A stretch of DNA of 64,000 bases. Source: Impatiens glandulifera. Taxonomy: Eukaryota > Streptophyta > Magnoliopsida > Ericales > Balsaminaceae. The stretch covers positions 55,613,771 through 55,677,770 of the forward strand of contig NC_061867.1 of assembly GCF_907164915.1 (NCBI RefSeq), in the 5' to 3' direction. Each line of letters opens with the position of its first letter. Within the stretch, counting starts at the first letter, position 1. Under the pieces are notes generated by a model. That model saw only the letters and a program-made list of their open reading frames with translations, did no database searches and had not been told where the DNA came from. The position numbers were made by a program, and so were the translations under genes. Positions 1 to 11,974 of this stretch are shown in pieces.

Positions 1-2429
1 TAAATTTATTAATCTAAATATCATTTAATTATTTTATTTTTTTAAATAGTTTTTTATTTTTCAAGTTTTTCTCATCAAATAATTTAATATTTTATAACTT
101 ATATTATATAAAATTATTTAAGTAATTTCAAATTTAAAGTGACCAAAATATAAAATTAAAAAAAAGAGGAAGAAGAAGTTGATTCTCATTGTTTTCTGTT
201 CCCAAGGAATTTCCTATTCTTCACCGCACAGTTTTAGTGATGTTTGTGCCGATGATGAAGGTGAAAACTCAATATTTTGTTATCTTATGAATACGGTTTT
301 ATATAATTTTTTTTTTATGAATTACTTTTATTATTATTTTAATTATTAAATTATTTAATTTATCAATTAAAATATTTTTATTTTATTAAATTTTAATTTT
401 GTAAATAATTTATCATGCTCAATTCTTAAAGAACTCAAATTCAAACTATTTTTTTGTTGTCATGTTCGGAAATACTAGGCCTCTTTTTTTTCTTTTTTTT
501 TTATAATCAGTTATTTAAATAATAAATGGTTATTAAAAAAATGAGGAATGATATAGGATTAGGAATGATGTATTATTATTTGAGTGAACTTCAAATATAA
601 TAGGAAAAATAAATTTTATTTTTCAATTTCACTTATTTGTTAGCACATTATATATATATATATATATATACGCTTAATTTTTAAAGTGTCTGAATTGTCG
701 GGTTAAGAATTGTGGTTAATTTGGATATATATGTGGGAGTAAACGAATATTTGGGTCGGATTGTGGGTTGACCCGTCCATAAACTTAAAACGATTAAAAA
801 TAAAATAAAAAATGCTATCATATTTTTACTATAATTTTTTTTAATGGTCATTACTCGTGTAAATGCATGGACTAAGTGCTAGTTATTTATAATTTCATTA
901 ACGATATCAAATTATTATTCTCTATTATTCTAATATATAATAATAATATATAACTATTTTAAATAAAAAAAATATTTTAATTAATGAAATAGCTAATTTT
1001 TTTTTTATTATTTTAATAATATTTATTGAAATCAAATTTTAAATTAAATACTTAGCGGATTATTACTTTCAAAAGTCTTGATCGACCCAGTTATGGATTA
1101 TTGTTTATTGGGCTAACAACCTGGTTAATATTTCAATAAAGCCTATTAATTCCTTAGATTTATTTTGGCCCAATCATATATACACAAATAATACCATAAT
1201 TCAGACTAGAAAATAGTTTCTAGTACAAGTGTGAATTAATAATTTATTAAAAAACAATTTATTCAAATCTAAATCCAAATCCAAATCCAAATTCATATCC
1301 AATTGTTTCCAAACAAAAATATGTGGTAGTTGAACTTGATATGACTTCTATATTTTAATTTGAGTTGTTAAATTAAAGTCCTTCCTTATATATGCAAAAA
1401 TATAACATTATTATTCAATTAGAGCACACTTACTAAATTAAAGAAAGATATAAGAAAATTGGTAAAATTCACTTATATAGATAGTCTTGTGACAAAATGT
1501 TTTGACTAACAACTCCTTTTTTTTTTTTTTTTTTTTTATTTATTCACATCCAAAATATCATATGTAAAACAAAAGACCATTTAGCTCGATACACTAATTT
1601 GGTGGATCGTTTGACCGAAGTGGAACAAAATGATCTTTGATAACAAATCTGGATCGATTAGTTTTCTAAAATTTCCTAGTTAAACTATGGTTGAGATGTG
1701 TTTCCATCCTCTAATAATATAGTGGGTCTTTTTCGAAAAAGCTCAAAATTTTACGTTGTTCGATGTTTTTGGTTATTTGAAGTTTTTTTTTTTTTGAGGG
1801 TTTTGTCTAAAAAAAATATTGTTTAATAAAAATATAAGTTATTTGAGTTTTTAAATTGATTGAATTAGTAAAAAAAAATTATTTAAAAATTAATTTTGAT
1901 AAAAATAAAATAAGGGTTTACAATTCCATTTCTATAGTAGTTATTGCATTCTTATTTTTCTTGTGATATCACTTATATGCTCTTTTATTTAGTTTTTCAT
2001 TTTGCTATTGATATTTCTACCGTTTACTTTTGTGAGAATGACTTAATCAATTGTTTTTGTTGTTTTAATTTTAAAAATTGCTAAAAAAGAAAGGAAAAAA
2101 AAGGACATAAATAAAAAAATATTCAAATATCAAGGTTAGTTAGATAGTGGGAACAAGTGGAAAATTTCATGCCTTATAAAATTACAAATCCTCCTTTAAT
2201 TTAAAGTTTAAACAACCCTTTACTTTATCTTCCTCTTTATTCCCATTCTTTTCTTTAATTATGAACTTTAGTTTCACACTTTATTCAATTTTAAATTTGT
2301 TATTATTGTTACAACGTATAGAAAACTACACAAGTAGAGTCAGATAAATAGTTTTTTAAAGTTTCCCTTTATAGATTCTTTCATTAGTATTTATCTACAC
2401 AATAGAGTAGAGAAAATAAAGAAAGTGAG
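1..2429. other. AT-rich intergenic DNA, no gene seen
   Basis: Very AT-rich sequence with poly-T tracts (for example near 1517-1537) and a short (AT)n run at about 648-670. The stretch around 690-780 has GGGTCGG/GACCCG words like those in decayed hAT-type elements, but no ends can be defined. The last 200 bases are presumably the promoter and leader of the kinase gene; no clear TATA box can be singled out. Confidence 0.6.
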
Positions 2430-3494
2430 ATGGAAGAATTCAACTATGAAGAACTCAAAGAAGCCACCAAAAACTTCTCGCCGGATAATCTAATCGGAAA
2501 AGGTAGCCATGGAACCGTTTATAAAGGAATCTTAAAAGACGGAAGAATTGTGGCTGTTAAGAAGCAATCCCCGGGATTAAGAAAGCTCCATGATAACTCA
2601 AAGCTCGAAAACGAGATTCGAGTCTTGTCATCACTTCAAACATCGAGTGACCATTTCATTACCTTACTCGGGACGAGTCACGACGATGATTCATCACTAA
2701 ACCGCCACGCTATTGTCATGGAACACATGCCAAATGGCACACTACACGACCTCCTACACTCGACTAACTCTTCACAACCGCTATCGTGGACCAAACGTGT
2801 CCTAACCGCCCTCCAACTCGCCAAAGCCCTAAGGTTTTTGCATCGTGAGCAACCAACGATTGTCCATCGTGACGTCAAATCAGCTAACATATTGTTCGAC
2901 TCGGGATGGAATGCTAGGCTGGCGGATTTCGGATTGGCAACTATAATACCGGGTGACTCAGTGAGTCGACTCAGTCAACCGGCGGGCACAATGGGTTATT
3001 TAGACCCTTGTTATACGACTCCGTGTGAGTTGAGCACAAAAAATGATGTGTTCAGCTTCGGGGTAGTGTTGTTTGAGATCATAAGCCGAACAAAGGCTAT
3101 CGAGGTCACTAGACGACCATCTTCGCTAGTGGATTGGGCAACACCGCTAATAGCGCAAAACAAGTTTTCGGATATATGCGATAGAAATCTTTTGTTACCG
3201 TCGAATTTTCAAGGATCGATAAAGCAATTGATAAGATTAGCAGGTCGATGTGTATCTAGTAACATTAACCGTCCAACAATGGAAGATATCGTCACGGAAA
3301 TGGAGAGTACTTATAATTATATTGTACGAGTGAAATTTCCGTTATGGACCAACATTTTTTACGTGTTACAAAATAAACAACAAAAAATGATTCTTAAACG
3401 AAGGATTGTGTGTGCCAAAGAGGAAGCAAATAGTAAGGGTAACACATCTAAAGGGAAAATGCTATTGAGGGAGGTCTTGGGCGAGTCACACTGA
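2430..3494 (+). CDS. Receptor-like cytoplasmic Ser/Thr protein kinase, intronless
   Basis: A 354-residue protein made almost entirely of one protein kinase domain, so it is expected to phosphorylate Ser/Thr on cytosolic or membrane-associated partners. It opens with FNYEELKEATKNFS, the lead-in typical of plant receptor-like kinases. It then has a glycine-rich loop (GKGSHGTVYKG, residues 23-33), ATP-binding Lys44 (AVKK), catalytic loop HRDVKSANIL (146-155, Asp148) and metal-binding DFG (166-168). The activation segment ends in GTMGYLDP. HRD retains Arg, so it is an RD kinase. No signal peptide or membrane segment is seen, placing it among receptor-like cytoplasmic kinases. The STKNDVFSFGVVLFEIIS and PSSLVDWA blocks resemble Arabidopsis At3g51990/At5g23170-type kinases by recognition only. 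The C-terminal 60 residues are basic and specific to this protein. The ATG chosen is the first in frame and precedes the conserved lead-in by only a few residues. The gene appears intact. Confidence 0.9.
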   Translation: MEEFNYEELKEATKNFSPDNLIGKGSHGTVYKGILKDGRIVAVKKQSPGLRKLHDNSKLENEIRVLSSLQTSSDHFITLLGTSHDDDSSLNRHAIVMEHMPNGTLHDLLHSTNSSQPLSWTKRVLTALQLAKALRFLHREQPTIVHRDVKSANILFDSGWNARLADFGLATIIPGDSVSRLSQPAGTMGYLDPCYTTPCELSTKNDVFSFGVVLFEIISRTKAIEVTRRPSSLVDWATPLIAQNKFSDICDRNLLLPSNFQGSIKQLIRLAGRCVSSNINRPTMEDIVTEMESTYNYIVRVKFPLWTNIFYVLQNKQQKMILKRRIVCAKEEANSKGNTSKGKMLLREVLGESH

Positions 3495-4795
3495 GTTGAA
3501 GAAGTGAACTCGGATGAGTTTATATAGAATGAAGTACAAACATAAGATTTCAAAAAAATGAAAAGTAGGTAAAGTGGGTATGAATTGGGAATATCAATAT
3601 TAAGCTTACTTTTTTTTTATGCCCTGCCATTACTTTTTTGATGTTTACACTCTTTAATTTATTTGTATTCTTAAATGGACATCCATTTTTCAATATTTAT
3701 ATTGGTCCCATAAATGAATTGAATGAGATATAAAATCTCCAATTATTATTGGATTTTTTTTTTTTTTTTAAAGATGAAAATAATTTTATAAACCCATTTT
3801 CTTTTTTAACAATCCAACAAAAAATGATAAAAACTTGTAAAAGAATACATGTTCAAATTATTTCTTATGACCATGTCATTAATTATCTAAAAATATTAAA
3901 ATAAAAACTCAATGAAAAAATAAATAGTATCAAATTCATTTAACATGAAATAACGTTTGACCTTAGAACAAAACTAAAAGTTTATGTCATTTTGTAACAT
4001 CTATTCACGTAACTATAAACTTTTTTTAACCTTTCGTTTTCTTTAATTCTTTTAATTAATTTTTATTTTATATAATCTCAATGATGTTATTTTAAGAAAG
4101 TTTGATTTGTTATATTTTATTTCATAATATAAACAATGAATATATCAAAATGATCACAAATTGTAAGACTATTTATTGAACCACTCATGTTATAATGTCA
4201 CCATTATTTTAAAAAAAATGTAATGATGCAAATCAGCAGTGACCTTTTTTTTTCCTCCACATTATAAATAAATATTTTGTCCAAATAATGAATATTCTTT
4301 ATCAATAAGAGATTAATAAATAATTTGATTTCAGCTTAAAAGTTTTATTTAATTATTTTTAAATATTTTGAAATGGATTGAGGGTTATTTGAATAGCCCA
4401 TATATAATTATAGTGAAAAATATTAATATATAATAAAAGCATATATATTTTTCTAAATAATTATATATTCATGAAATTATACTTTTACTTTTTGAAAAGT
4501 ATTAATATTAAAAAATAAAATAAATAAATTAGACTTTTACTGTATGATATCAAATGAAAGGACTAAACCATCTGTAAAGTGAAAAGTGGAGAGCACAAAT
4601 GAGATTCTCTGCCTCTCCACATACTTTTGTATAATAATATTCCCTTATTAAGGCCTTGTTTGATTTCTAGGTTTTTGGGTTTTTTTTAAGGGATTTTTAC
4701 CTAAAATTCAACCATCATTTCATTCACTTAATCATTTCTTTTATCAGTCAAAATACCAAAATTATCCTTTATTTAATTATTTAAAAAAATTTATT
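3495..4795. other. AT-rich intergenic DNA
   Basis: The 3' flank of the kinase gene and spacer. It holds homopolymer A/T tracts and no convincing reading frame or structured repeat. Confidence 0.5.
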
Positions 4796-5171
4796 TAGGG
4801 CTACAAACGAGTCAAGCCGAGCTCACTCGACTCGATTCGACTCGATTAAGTATTTATTATCTCAACTCGAACTCGAGCTCGAACGAGTTTATAAAATTGA
4901 GTTCAACTCGATTTATTACCTACAAGTTCGTTTCGACTTAAAAAACTTGAATTAAAATTAAATTTTCAATTAATTGTGTAAAAAAATATTTATTTTAATT
5001 TTAGGTTTTAATATTAAAAAAATATATATTTATTAAAAAAATTGAAAAAGCTCGACAAGTTATCGATAAAGTATTATATGAGCTTGATAATATTAAACGA
5101 GTCGACTCGAACTTGATTAAAGTCAAACTCAAGTCGAATTTTTACCGAACGACTTCTCATTTGCCACCCTA
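4796..5171. mobile_element. Non-autonomous hAT-type element (MITE)
   Basis: About 376 bp with imperfect terminal inverted repeats: TAGGGCTACAAACGAG at the left and, read on the other strand, TAGGGTGGCAAATGAG at the right. The subterminal parts are dense in ACTCGA/TCGAGT words, as in many plant hAT MITEs. Flanking 8-mers (aatttatt and aattatta) are similar but not identical, so the target duplication is either eroded or misplaced by a base. There is no coding capacity. Confidence 0.65.
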
Positions 5172-5326
5172 AATTATTATTATTATTATTATTTTAAAAT
5201 AAACACCCAATTTTTTTTTTTAAATTCTGATAAAAGCCCAACAAAATCAAAGAGCAAACACGCTAACATTTTTTTCACCTTGTATAATAGCAAATCAAAT
5301 TTGAATAAGTTGTATTAGCAAATAAA

Positions 5327-5398
5327 TTTAGGACAAATAAGTTAAATCAAGCTTAGTTATTATTTAGGACAAATAAGTTAAATCAAGCTTAGTTATTA
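5327..5398. repeat. 36-bp perfect tandem duplication
   Basis: The segment starting TTTAGGACAAATAAGTTAAA occurs twice head to tail (5327-5362 and 5363-5398) with no visible mismatch, so it is a recent local duplication in otherwise featureless AT-rich DNA. Confidence 0.85.
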
Positions 5399-6140
5399 TT
5401 TTTAGAATTCCGAATATTTATTTGTTTTAATTAATAGTTAATCATTTTCATATTATAAAGAGAAAAGAAAAATGAAAAAAAATTAATTGATATTATTTAT
5501 TGATTTATTCATTTAAATTGTTATAGTTATTTGTAATCACAAATTCGATTGAAATTATTCAAACAAGCTGATCAGTTATTTAAAACTAATTATTTTTTTG
5601 GTAATTTTGAATAATTAATTATATTTTTGGTAAAAAACTTAAGTATATATATAAATTAATTAGGCATATAAAAAATAATAAAATACTAATTAAACTCAAT
5701 GACAATTAAATTTATATTATACTAAATATTTATAATTCCTTACCATCAAATTAACAAATATCCATAATTCCCTACTATCAAAATAACAATCACAACAAAT
5801 ATTTATAATTCTTACAATCAAAACAACAATAACACCAATTTTTCATAATTTCCTACAATCAAAAGTTCAAAACAACAATCACACCAAATATACTTATAAT
5901 AAGTCAACAACAACAACAAATGTTTAATCAAAACATAAAGCTACCAACCACAATATTGAATATTCAAATCATACGACTTCTTATAGAAATAGCTGTGTTA
6001 GCCAATTTTCATTCTCCCAATCCGTTCTAACAATAGGATTCACTGAAATATCATCTTTATACAATATTTAACAATATTAGTAAGTTAATATTTTACATTA
6101 AAGAACATCACAATATCACAACTTCACAATATGAGAAATA
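5399..6140. other. AT-rich DNA with degenerate ACAAC-rich repeats
   Basis: From about 5740 to 5930 the motif CCTACNATCAAAANAACAATCACA recurs imperfectly four or so times. It may be the subterminal region of the adjacent minus-strand hAT element, but no terminal inverted repeat could be paired with the other side. Confidence 0.35.
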
Positions 6141-8427
6141 TTACAAACCTATAACGAGAAACGAACCTACTCCCACATTTTCATCTCGTTCTTCAGCACA
6201 AACCGGTACTTCCTCTAGCATTGTTTTCAGTTCATTTATACCAATATTTGCTTCTGGTTCTTGTTCAATGATCCAAAATACCATCTTATCAATTGATTTA
6301 TTATCAATAGGATCATATGATTGTCTTGTACGTTTGCACCTACAATTTAAAACACCGTTTAGTAATAACATAAGATATTCATCAAGTCATTAAGTTTTTG
6401 ACAATGTATTCATACCTATTCTACAAACGTAAGTTATAGTTAATATAGACTAAGTCATTAAGTCTTTCATGTTATAGTTTGTTTCTCCTTTTTGAATGAA
6501 TCCAATCAAATGTGCTCCAATTATGCTCACAACATGATGAAGATGTTGTTTGACTAAGAAATCTAATTGAGAACTTTTACAAAGTTGGGGTACTTCCTCC
6601 AAAAGACTTCCACCATGCATCTGTTAAAAATGATATTCAATCATCCATAATAGATAAACATAAGAGATAAAATGATATTCAATTTATAAGTACTTGGACT
6701 TAGAGACTTCGACATATTCACGCCATTTCATGTGCAAAAGATGGTAATCTACAATTTTTAAAATGTTCAACTTCATGAAATAACATTTTCCCATCTATCT
6801 TGCCTATCCTCTTTTGTAGAGTATAGCTTGAATAACAATTTGTTTCTTGCAACAATGGTCCTAATAATACTGAAAGGCGGGATTCAATTGATATGCTAGC
6901 ATGTGAATAGGTTGACAAAACATACCTCTCCACTTAGCCTTGATGATATCAGTATAAGGCTTATAAAGTCTTTTTTATTTAAAAATATATCCTCCATTGC
7001 TTTACGTGCTCTACGCTTGCCTTCATAAACATATCCCATTACAGGATTATCATCAGCGTCACAAATTCTCAATAGACGCATCAATGGAGCCATCAATTTC
7101 ACAACAATCACAACATTGGTCCAAAACTTATAATCCAATACAATTTGTTTCACTTCTATACCCTTCGACATTTTCAAATACTTTGAGTAATCTTGAGATA
7201 CGACCAAAGCTTCCAAGTCTGTCTTGTGGTCATTCAAACTTTGAAGTGCTATAAAAGTAGTAGCAAAGCGTATAACACTGGGTCTAACAATCTCATTCTA
7301 ACCGGGATGTTGCCTCAACCAATTCAAAGTCAATTTGTGATTGTACACAAAGATAGTAATCTTAGAACCCAAATTAGGTGTCATTTTCATCAAAGGCATC
7401 TCACAAATGTCCTTAAAAATCAAATTGATGCAATATGCAGCACATAGAGACCAAAAAATGGTCATATACTTTTCACTTAATAATTTACCAGGTGCCTTAT
7501 AGTTAGATCCATTATTAGTCACAAGTTGAACAACAATGTCAACACCCGTCCACTCAACAATCTCTGAAAACAAGTTGCACAATGTTGAAGCATCTACGAT
7601 GAAACCCAATGCATTAACAAACTTGACAAATGTAATCCCTTTAGGACAAGAGACTAAAAAATTGATCAAAGACCTTTGTCTACCATCCGTCCAACCATCT
7701 ATCATAATTGTGCATCCCGTGTTCTTCCAACATTTCCTATAATCCTCAACAATCAACTCCACTTATTTTTGGCATCTCTCAACAATCCAACACGCAACAT
7801 GATATGTTAGATGTGTATATCCATGACCCATTGCAATACTCTTATTAATCGCTATTTGAAAATAAGGCGTGTTCAAGGCATTAAATGGAATTCTAGTATG
7901 ATAAAACCATATTGCCCAAGCTAAATCAGTGTCATGCCATCTTTCCTTACTTTGTAATGCAACTTTAATACATGGTTAAGAATGATCAGAAACACCATAT
8001 TTGAAAAACTTTTGAAAAGCCTTGTCAACACCTCTTTTCTTTGAAGATGACATTGACATTGTAACTTTTCACTATCAAAACTCTCTAAATTTATCGACTT
8101 CATCTTCATCTTTTTGAGATTCCCAAAATTTAAGCTTATAAGCTTTTCTCATACTTCACTTGAAACTTGTTTTCATTTCGCAACATCTCCATTTATTCCC
8201 ATTAAGTGTTGCTTGAACCGATAAATCCCTCCACCAGAAATAGTTTTTTCACAAAATGTGCATTGAATTAATTTCTTACCTATATGCTCGAGTAGAATTG
8301 CATATTCCCAGTCTGCATCCGACTTAGACCTGACATTTGGAATATCGTTTGATTGTGTTGTTGGAGTTTTAGCTTTTAATTCAAGACGAGTAGCTCCCGA
8401 GTTAGACATTCCTAATAAGTTAAACAA
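6141..8427 (-). pseudogene. Broken hAT-family transposase (BED finger, DUF659, dimerisation domain)
   Basis: Read on the minus strand, fragments fall in the order expected for a plant hAT transposase. The N-terminal part (8427-8173) has a BED-type zinc finger with CTFC...GGIYRFKQHL. The middle (7762-7298) has a DUF659-like block containing TIMIDGWTDGR and a downstream QLVTNNGSNYK. A further segment (7237-6896) contains KFWTNVVIVVKLMAPLMRLLRICD. The C-terminal dimerisation domain lies around 6620-6480 with WWKSFG, FLSQTTSSS and CEHNWS. The tail (6371-6141) contains VFWIIEQEPE. Stop codons and frame changes separate the pieces, so no full-length enzyme can be made. In an intact element this protein cuts and pastes the transposon and dimerises through the C-terminal domain. 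The element boundaries are uncertain; the 5' end may be the CAGGCATGATTTTTC-like end near 9192. Confidence 0.85.
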
Positions 8428-9166
8428 TTACCTATTAATAATTAAACAAACATATTAATAAATAATTAACATATATTAAAGATTTGAAAAACAGTTATAG
8501 ATAATTAATAATTAATAAATTCAAGCCAATCACTAAATACTAAACATATATCCGACTTAGATGATTACTAATTAATAATTAACCTATATTCGACTTAGAT
8601 TTATCATCTAGATTATTAAATTGAAGCAATCAACAATTATCAAATCAGTAAACAATAAGCAAATTAGTAAACTCACACATCAAATTGAAGAACCTTAATT
8701 ATGCAGTACCTAAATTGAAAAACCCTAATTAAAAAATCCTAATTCTTAGCATTTATTCTCTTCTAAACCCAAACACATCAGTCTTATATTGATTTGCTTG
8801 CTTCTAATAAATGTTAAACCAACACATTATCAGAAATACTATGAAAATTGATAAACTTATCGATGAGTTCCAATTGAAGAACTACCGTAAATCTGACGAA
8901 CAACCGTAGATCTAAAGAACAACCGAAGATCTGAAGAATAGTCGTAGATCTAAGGTGAGTTAAGGAAAAAATTAGATAGATATGAGGAAAGTCGTCTTTC
9001 TTCTTTCGACTTCGAGCTTCTCTGTTTCAGGAAATGAAAGAAAGAGTTAAGAGAGATTGTATTAGTAAAATTAAAACTAATGAAAGAAAATAAATTAAAT
9101 AATATTATAATAATAGTTTATATAATAACCTTTTCAATCAAAAAAACCGGTTTGATTTTCCGGTTA

Positions 9167-9411
9167 AACCGTCCGGTCGAAAAATCATGCCTGTAGATAG
9201 AATAAGAATTTTTTACCTATAAAATAAACTATCTAAATTAATTGTCTAGATATATCACAAAAAAATAATATTTTTAATTTTTGAAATTTAACCGTCCGGT
9301 CGGAAAATCATGCCTGTAGATAGAATAAGAATTTTTTAACCTATAAAATAAATGATCTAAATTAGTTTTCTAGATATGTCACAAAAAAAATTAATATTTT
9401 TAATTTTTGAA
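9167..9411. repeat. 123-bp tandem duplication containing a hAT-like end
   Basis: Two consecutive, nearly identical copies (about 9167-9289 and 9290-9411), each starting AACCGTCCGGTCG and containing ATCATGCCTG then TAGATAGAATAAGAATTTTT. Read on the minus strand the first part is CAGGCATGATTTT(T/C)CGACCGG, which looks like the end of a hAT element with CCGG-rich subterminal repeats. The 9130-9166 part continues that pattern (CCGGTTTGATTTTCCGGTT). The duplicated unit therefore seems to span an element end plus its flank. Confidence 0.7.
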
Positions 9412-11375
9412 ATTTGAGGTTATTTGTATGTACAAATACCAAATAAAAGTTTAAAAATGATATGATCCTGAATAAAAACATTTTATTATTATTATTGTTT
9501 TAATAAAGTTTTATACTTTTTGGAATTTAAAATATTATTTAAAGCCTTGAAAAGGCTACTGTACGCATTTTTTTTTCATTTCCCTCTATCGTCCCTCTAA
9601 AAATTTTCTCGTCATTAAGGGTGGTTTGTGCGATCTGGAAATTATCAACCCCATGTCTTACCTTCCTCGCGTGCTCCCGCGGTAGGAGATAAGAGATTTT
9701 TATGGTAGGTTCGACCTGTGCACTGTTTTTAAGAAACAACATTTTTTGTGTGTTAATACAAACTATGTTAAAGAACCCTTTGACTTACCTTCTTCTATAT
9801 CCCGTAAAAAGTGGAAAGGGATGATGAACCAAAAAAAAGAGTTCTCTAGCATAGGCTTTTTGAATTGGCCCGTACAAGTTTTAAATTGATTCACTCGTGG
9901 ATGTATCGATTTAATTGACTTTAGACTCGTCATTTTAGTTTTTTTCTCAAAGAAACTAAAGAAAAGAAAATCAGAGATTCGATTTAAGAGTCTAGTGTTT
10001 AGTTATGTATTAAAAAATGACCTACAACGCTATGTCCTATATGCCCATCTTTATAGATAGTCTTTACTCTTAAATAATCAACTAGTAAATGTTTGAGGAT
10101 TATTACGTTTTCGTTATGACTTCAGAACTCGTTTGTTTGTGTGAGAAAATATTAACCATTTTACAAAAGAGACTAATCCTACTCATGAGGCATAGACAAA
10201 GTTAAAACAAAAAAGAGCATATGGCACAATTCCCGAGGAAAAAATGATTATAATTGAGGAGGATAAAGATTCAGATAAGAGATTATAAATTTATTCTTTT
10301 GAAATAAATAAGGAAGAATAAATTCATGAAAAGTCTTAAATATTTCCCTTTTGAAATTTTAAGAGTTAAGGAAACTCCGAATACAACACGATGGACAAAA
10401 TTTTCGAAACTTCACACGATGGACAAAAATATTTTTATAAGCTTATAGGAATCGAATTTGGAATTTTCGAAGTTATTGAACTCTAGATATAACACTACGA
10501 AGATAGATGTTTTCCAAACTTATCCCAAAAATTCATGATTTTGGACTCATGAAACTCAAGTTATAGCCTCTCGAAGTTTCAGATTTTTCCAAACAAGCTA
10601 AAAATTTCAGAAAAAAATTATTTTTGAAGAAAATATTTATAGAATTTTAAAAATTGTTTGGATGCTTGAATCATTATTTAAGTGTCGTTTGTCAAAATCT
10701 AGAAAACAAACAGGACTTTAATATTTATTTAATTTTGAATTTTTAAAGTTTGGGGTTAAAATTAAAGGAAATGAAAATTTAGGGATTCAATTAAAAAACG
10801 AAAAGAGTTCAGGGGCCATTTAAAAAGTTTGACGATTGATCTTCGGGTAGACGTTGTCTTCGTTTGTCGTCTTCCTCACCCGATCATCGCAGATCATCGC
10901 TCAACTTTTGACAAAGCTAAACAAGGTAGTGTCTTGTTATTTTGAATGCATGCTCCATCGCTCGCCTCATCTTCATTGTGGAAGCTTCGCCGAAGTACCG
11001 GTGAACTAGCTGGAAGAACATCCGCCTGTTTGATTTTCTTCCAATAGATAGCTCCAGCGGATCTCGCCGAAGAAGATTGGTCAAGAAACAGAACTGATCG
11101 AAGCTTAGTCCCTTCCTAAACTAATCAACAATCTAATCCTAGAATCTATAAGCTAATGGATAACCAATTAGATTAATTAATCAAAACCAATGAATCAAAC
11201 AATTATGAAAACTAACCGAAATATAAATCAATCGATATTAGATACAAGCTCAAGATCTATTAATCATATGCGTCTTGACCTTTAATCCGTGATGTATTGA
11301 GAGTTCTTGAACAATAAAGACTTTCCTGAAGCTAGAAGAAGAGTAAACTCGAAGGACAAAGATATATCTGACGCA
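9412..11375. other. Unassigned region, probably decayed repeat DNA
   Basis: Less AT-rich than its surroundings. It contains no reading frame with a recognisable domain. Phrases such as the Cys/GC-rich stretch 9600-9720 and the repeated ACACGATGGACAAAA (near 10390 and 10418) suggest a decayed LTR retroelement, but neither ends nor domains could be shown. Confidence 0.3.
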
Positions 11376-11484
11376 ATGGACGCCCACTAGAATTGGAATT
11401 CGCCTCGCCGAAATCGCTTATGAATCTTTTTCGTTCGATCGCCTTTCGCTCCAAGCTCTCTCCCCTTCTTCTGAAATCCGATAT
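11376..11484. repeat. Left copy of a ~110-bp direct repeat flanking the gypsy element
   Basis: The sequence from ATGGACGCCCAC to CTGAAATCCGATAT recurs with a few substitutions and a small indel at 17919-18031, immediately outside the right LTR. The left copy abuts the left LTR. See findings for what this could mean. Confidence 0.8.
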
Positions 11485-11885
11485 ATTACCAGACAAAATT
11501 AAGAATATCAAATGGGTGAGAGTCTTACACGTGGAGCATTGGAAGTCGTTGGATCTGATGAGCAACTTTATCTTTTTCTTTCTTTCTTAAATAACCATTT
11601 GGTTATTCTGTTTTCCCTTTTGCATTTATTTCCCTGTATTGTTTATCTTCTTACAAAGTGACCCTTAGTTTGTTAGGCCACCTTAACAGTTGGTTTGTAA
11701 CAGAATTTAGAGAATCTTCTGAACACTATATACTCATATAGATTTCTCACGTATTGGGGATGTTGAATGTTATGAGCAGTAGCTCTCTCTTTTTCTCACC
11801 TTCTCTCTATCACAATCCCGATCTCTTCATCTCTCCGGTGAAGAACTACCTTCTCTTCCCATCTTTTTCTAATAATTTGGTATCA
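11481..11885 (+). repeat. Left (5') LTR of the gypsy element
   Basis: Aligned by eye with 17581-17919 from AGACAAAATTAAGAATATCA through TTTCTCACGTATTGGGGATG to AATAATTTGGTATCA. It carries about 80 bp of CT-rich sequence (11780-11860) absent from the right LTR. The exact first bases are uncertain (ATATATTACC versus TATTATTACA). Confidence 0.8.
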
Positions 11886-11887
11886 AT

Positions 11888-11899
11888 TGGTATCAGAGC
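11888..11899 (+). other. Primer-binding site, initiator Met tRNA type
   Basis: TGGTATCAGAGC lies two bases after the left LTR. This is the well-known complement of the 3' end of plant initiator methionine tRNA, used to prime minus-strand DNA synthesis in LTR retrotransposons. Confidence 0.9.
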
Positions 11900-11974
11900 A
11901 GTCGATCTTCACGATGGTCAAAACAAGACATCAATCGGATAATGATTCCCTACGTGTATCGGTAGAGTCAATGA

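Noticed and set aside
11332..11590. Overlapping open frames on both strands at the gypsy left edge
   Set aside because: They span the 110-bp repeat and LTR, recur at the right edge, and are not continuous across a gene-like structure.
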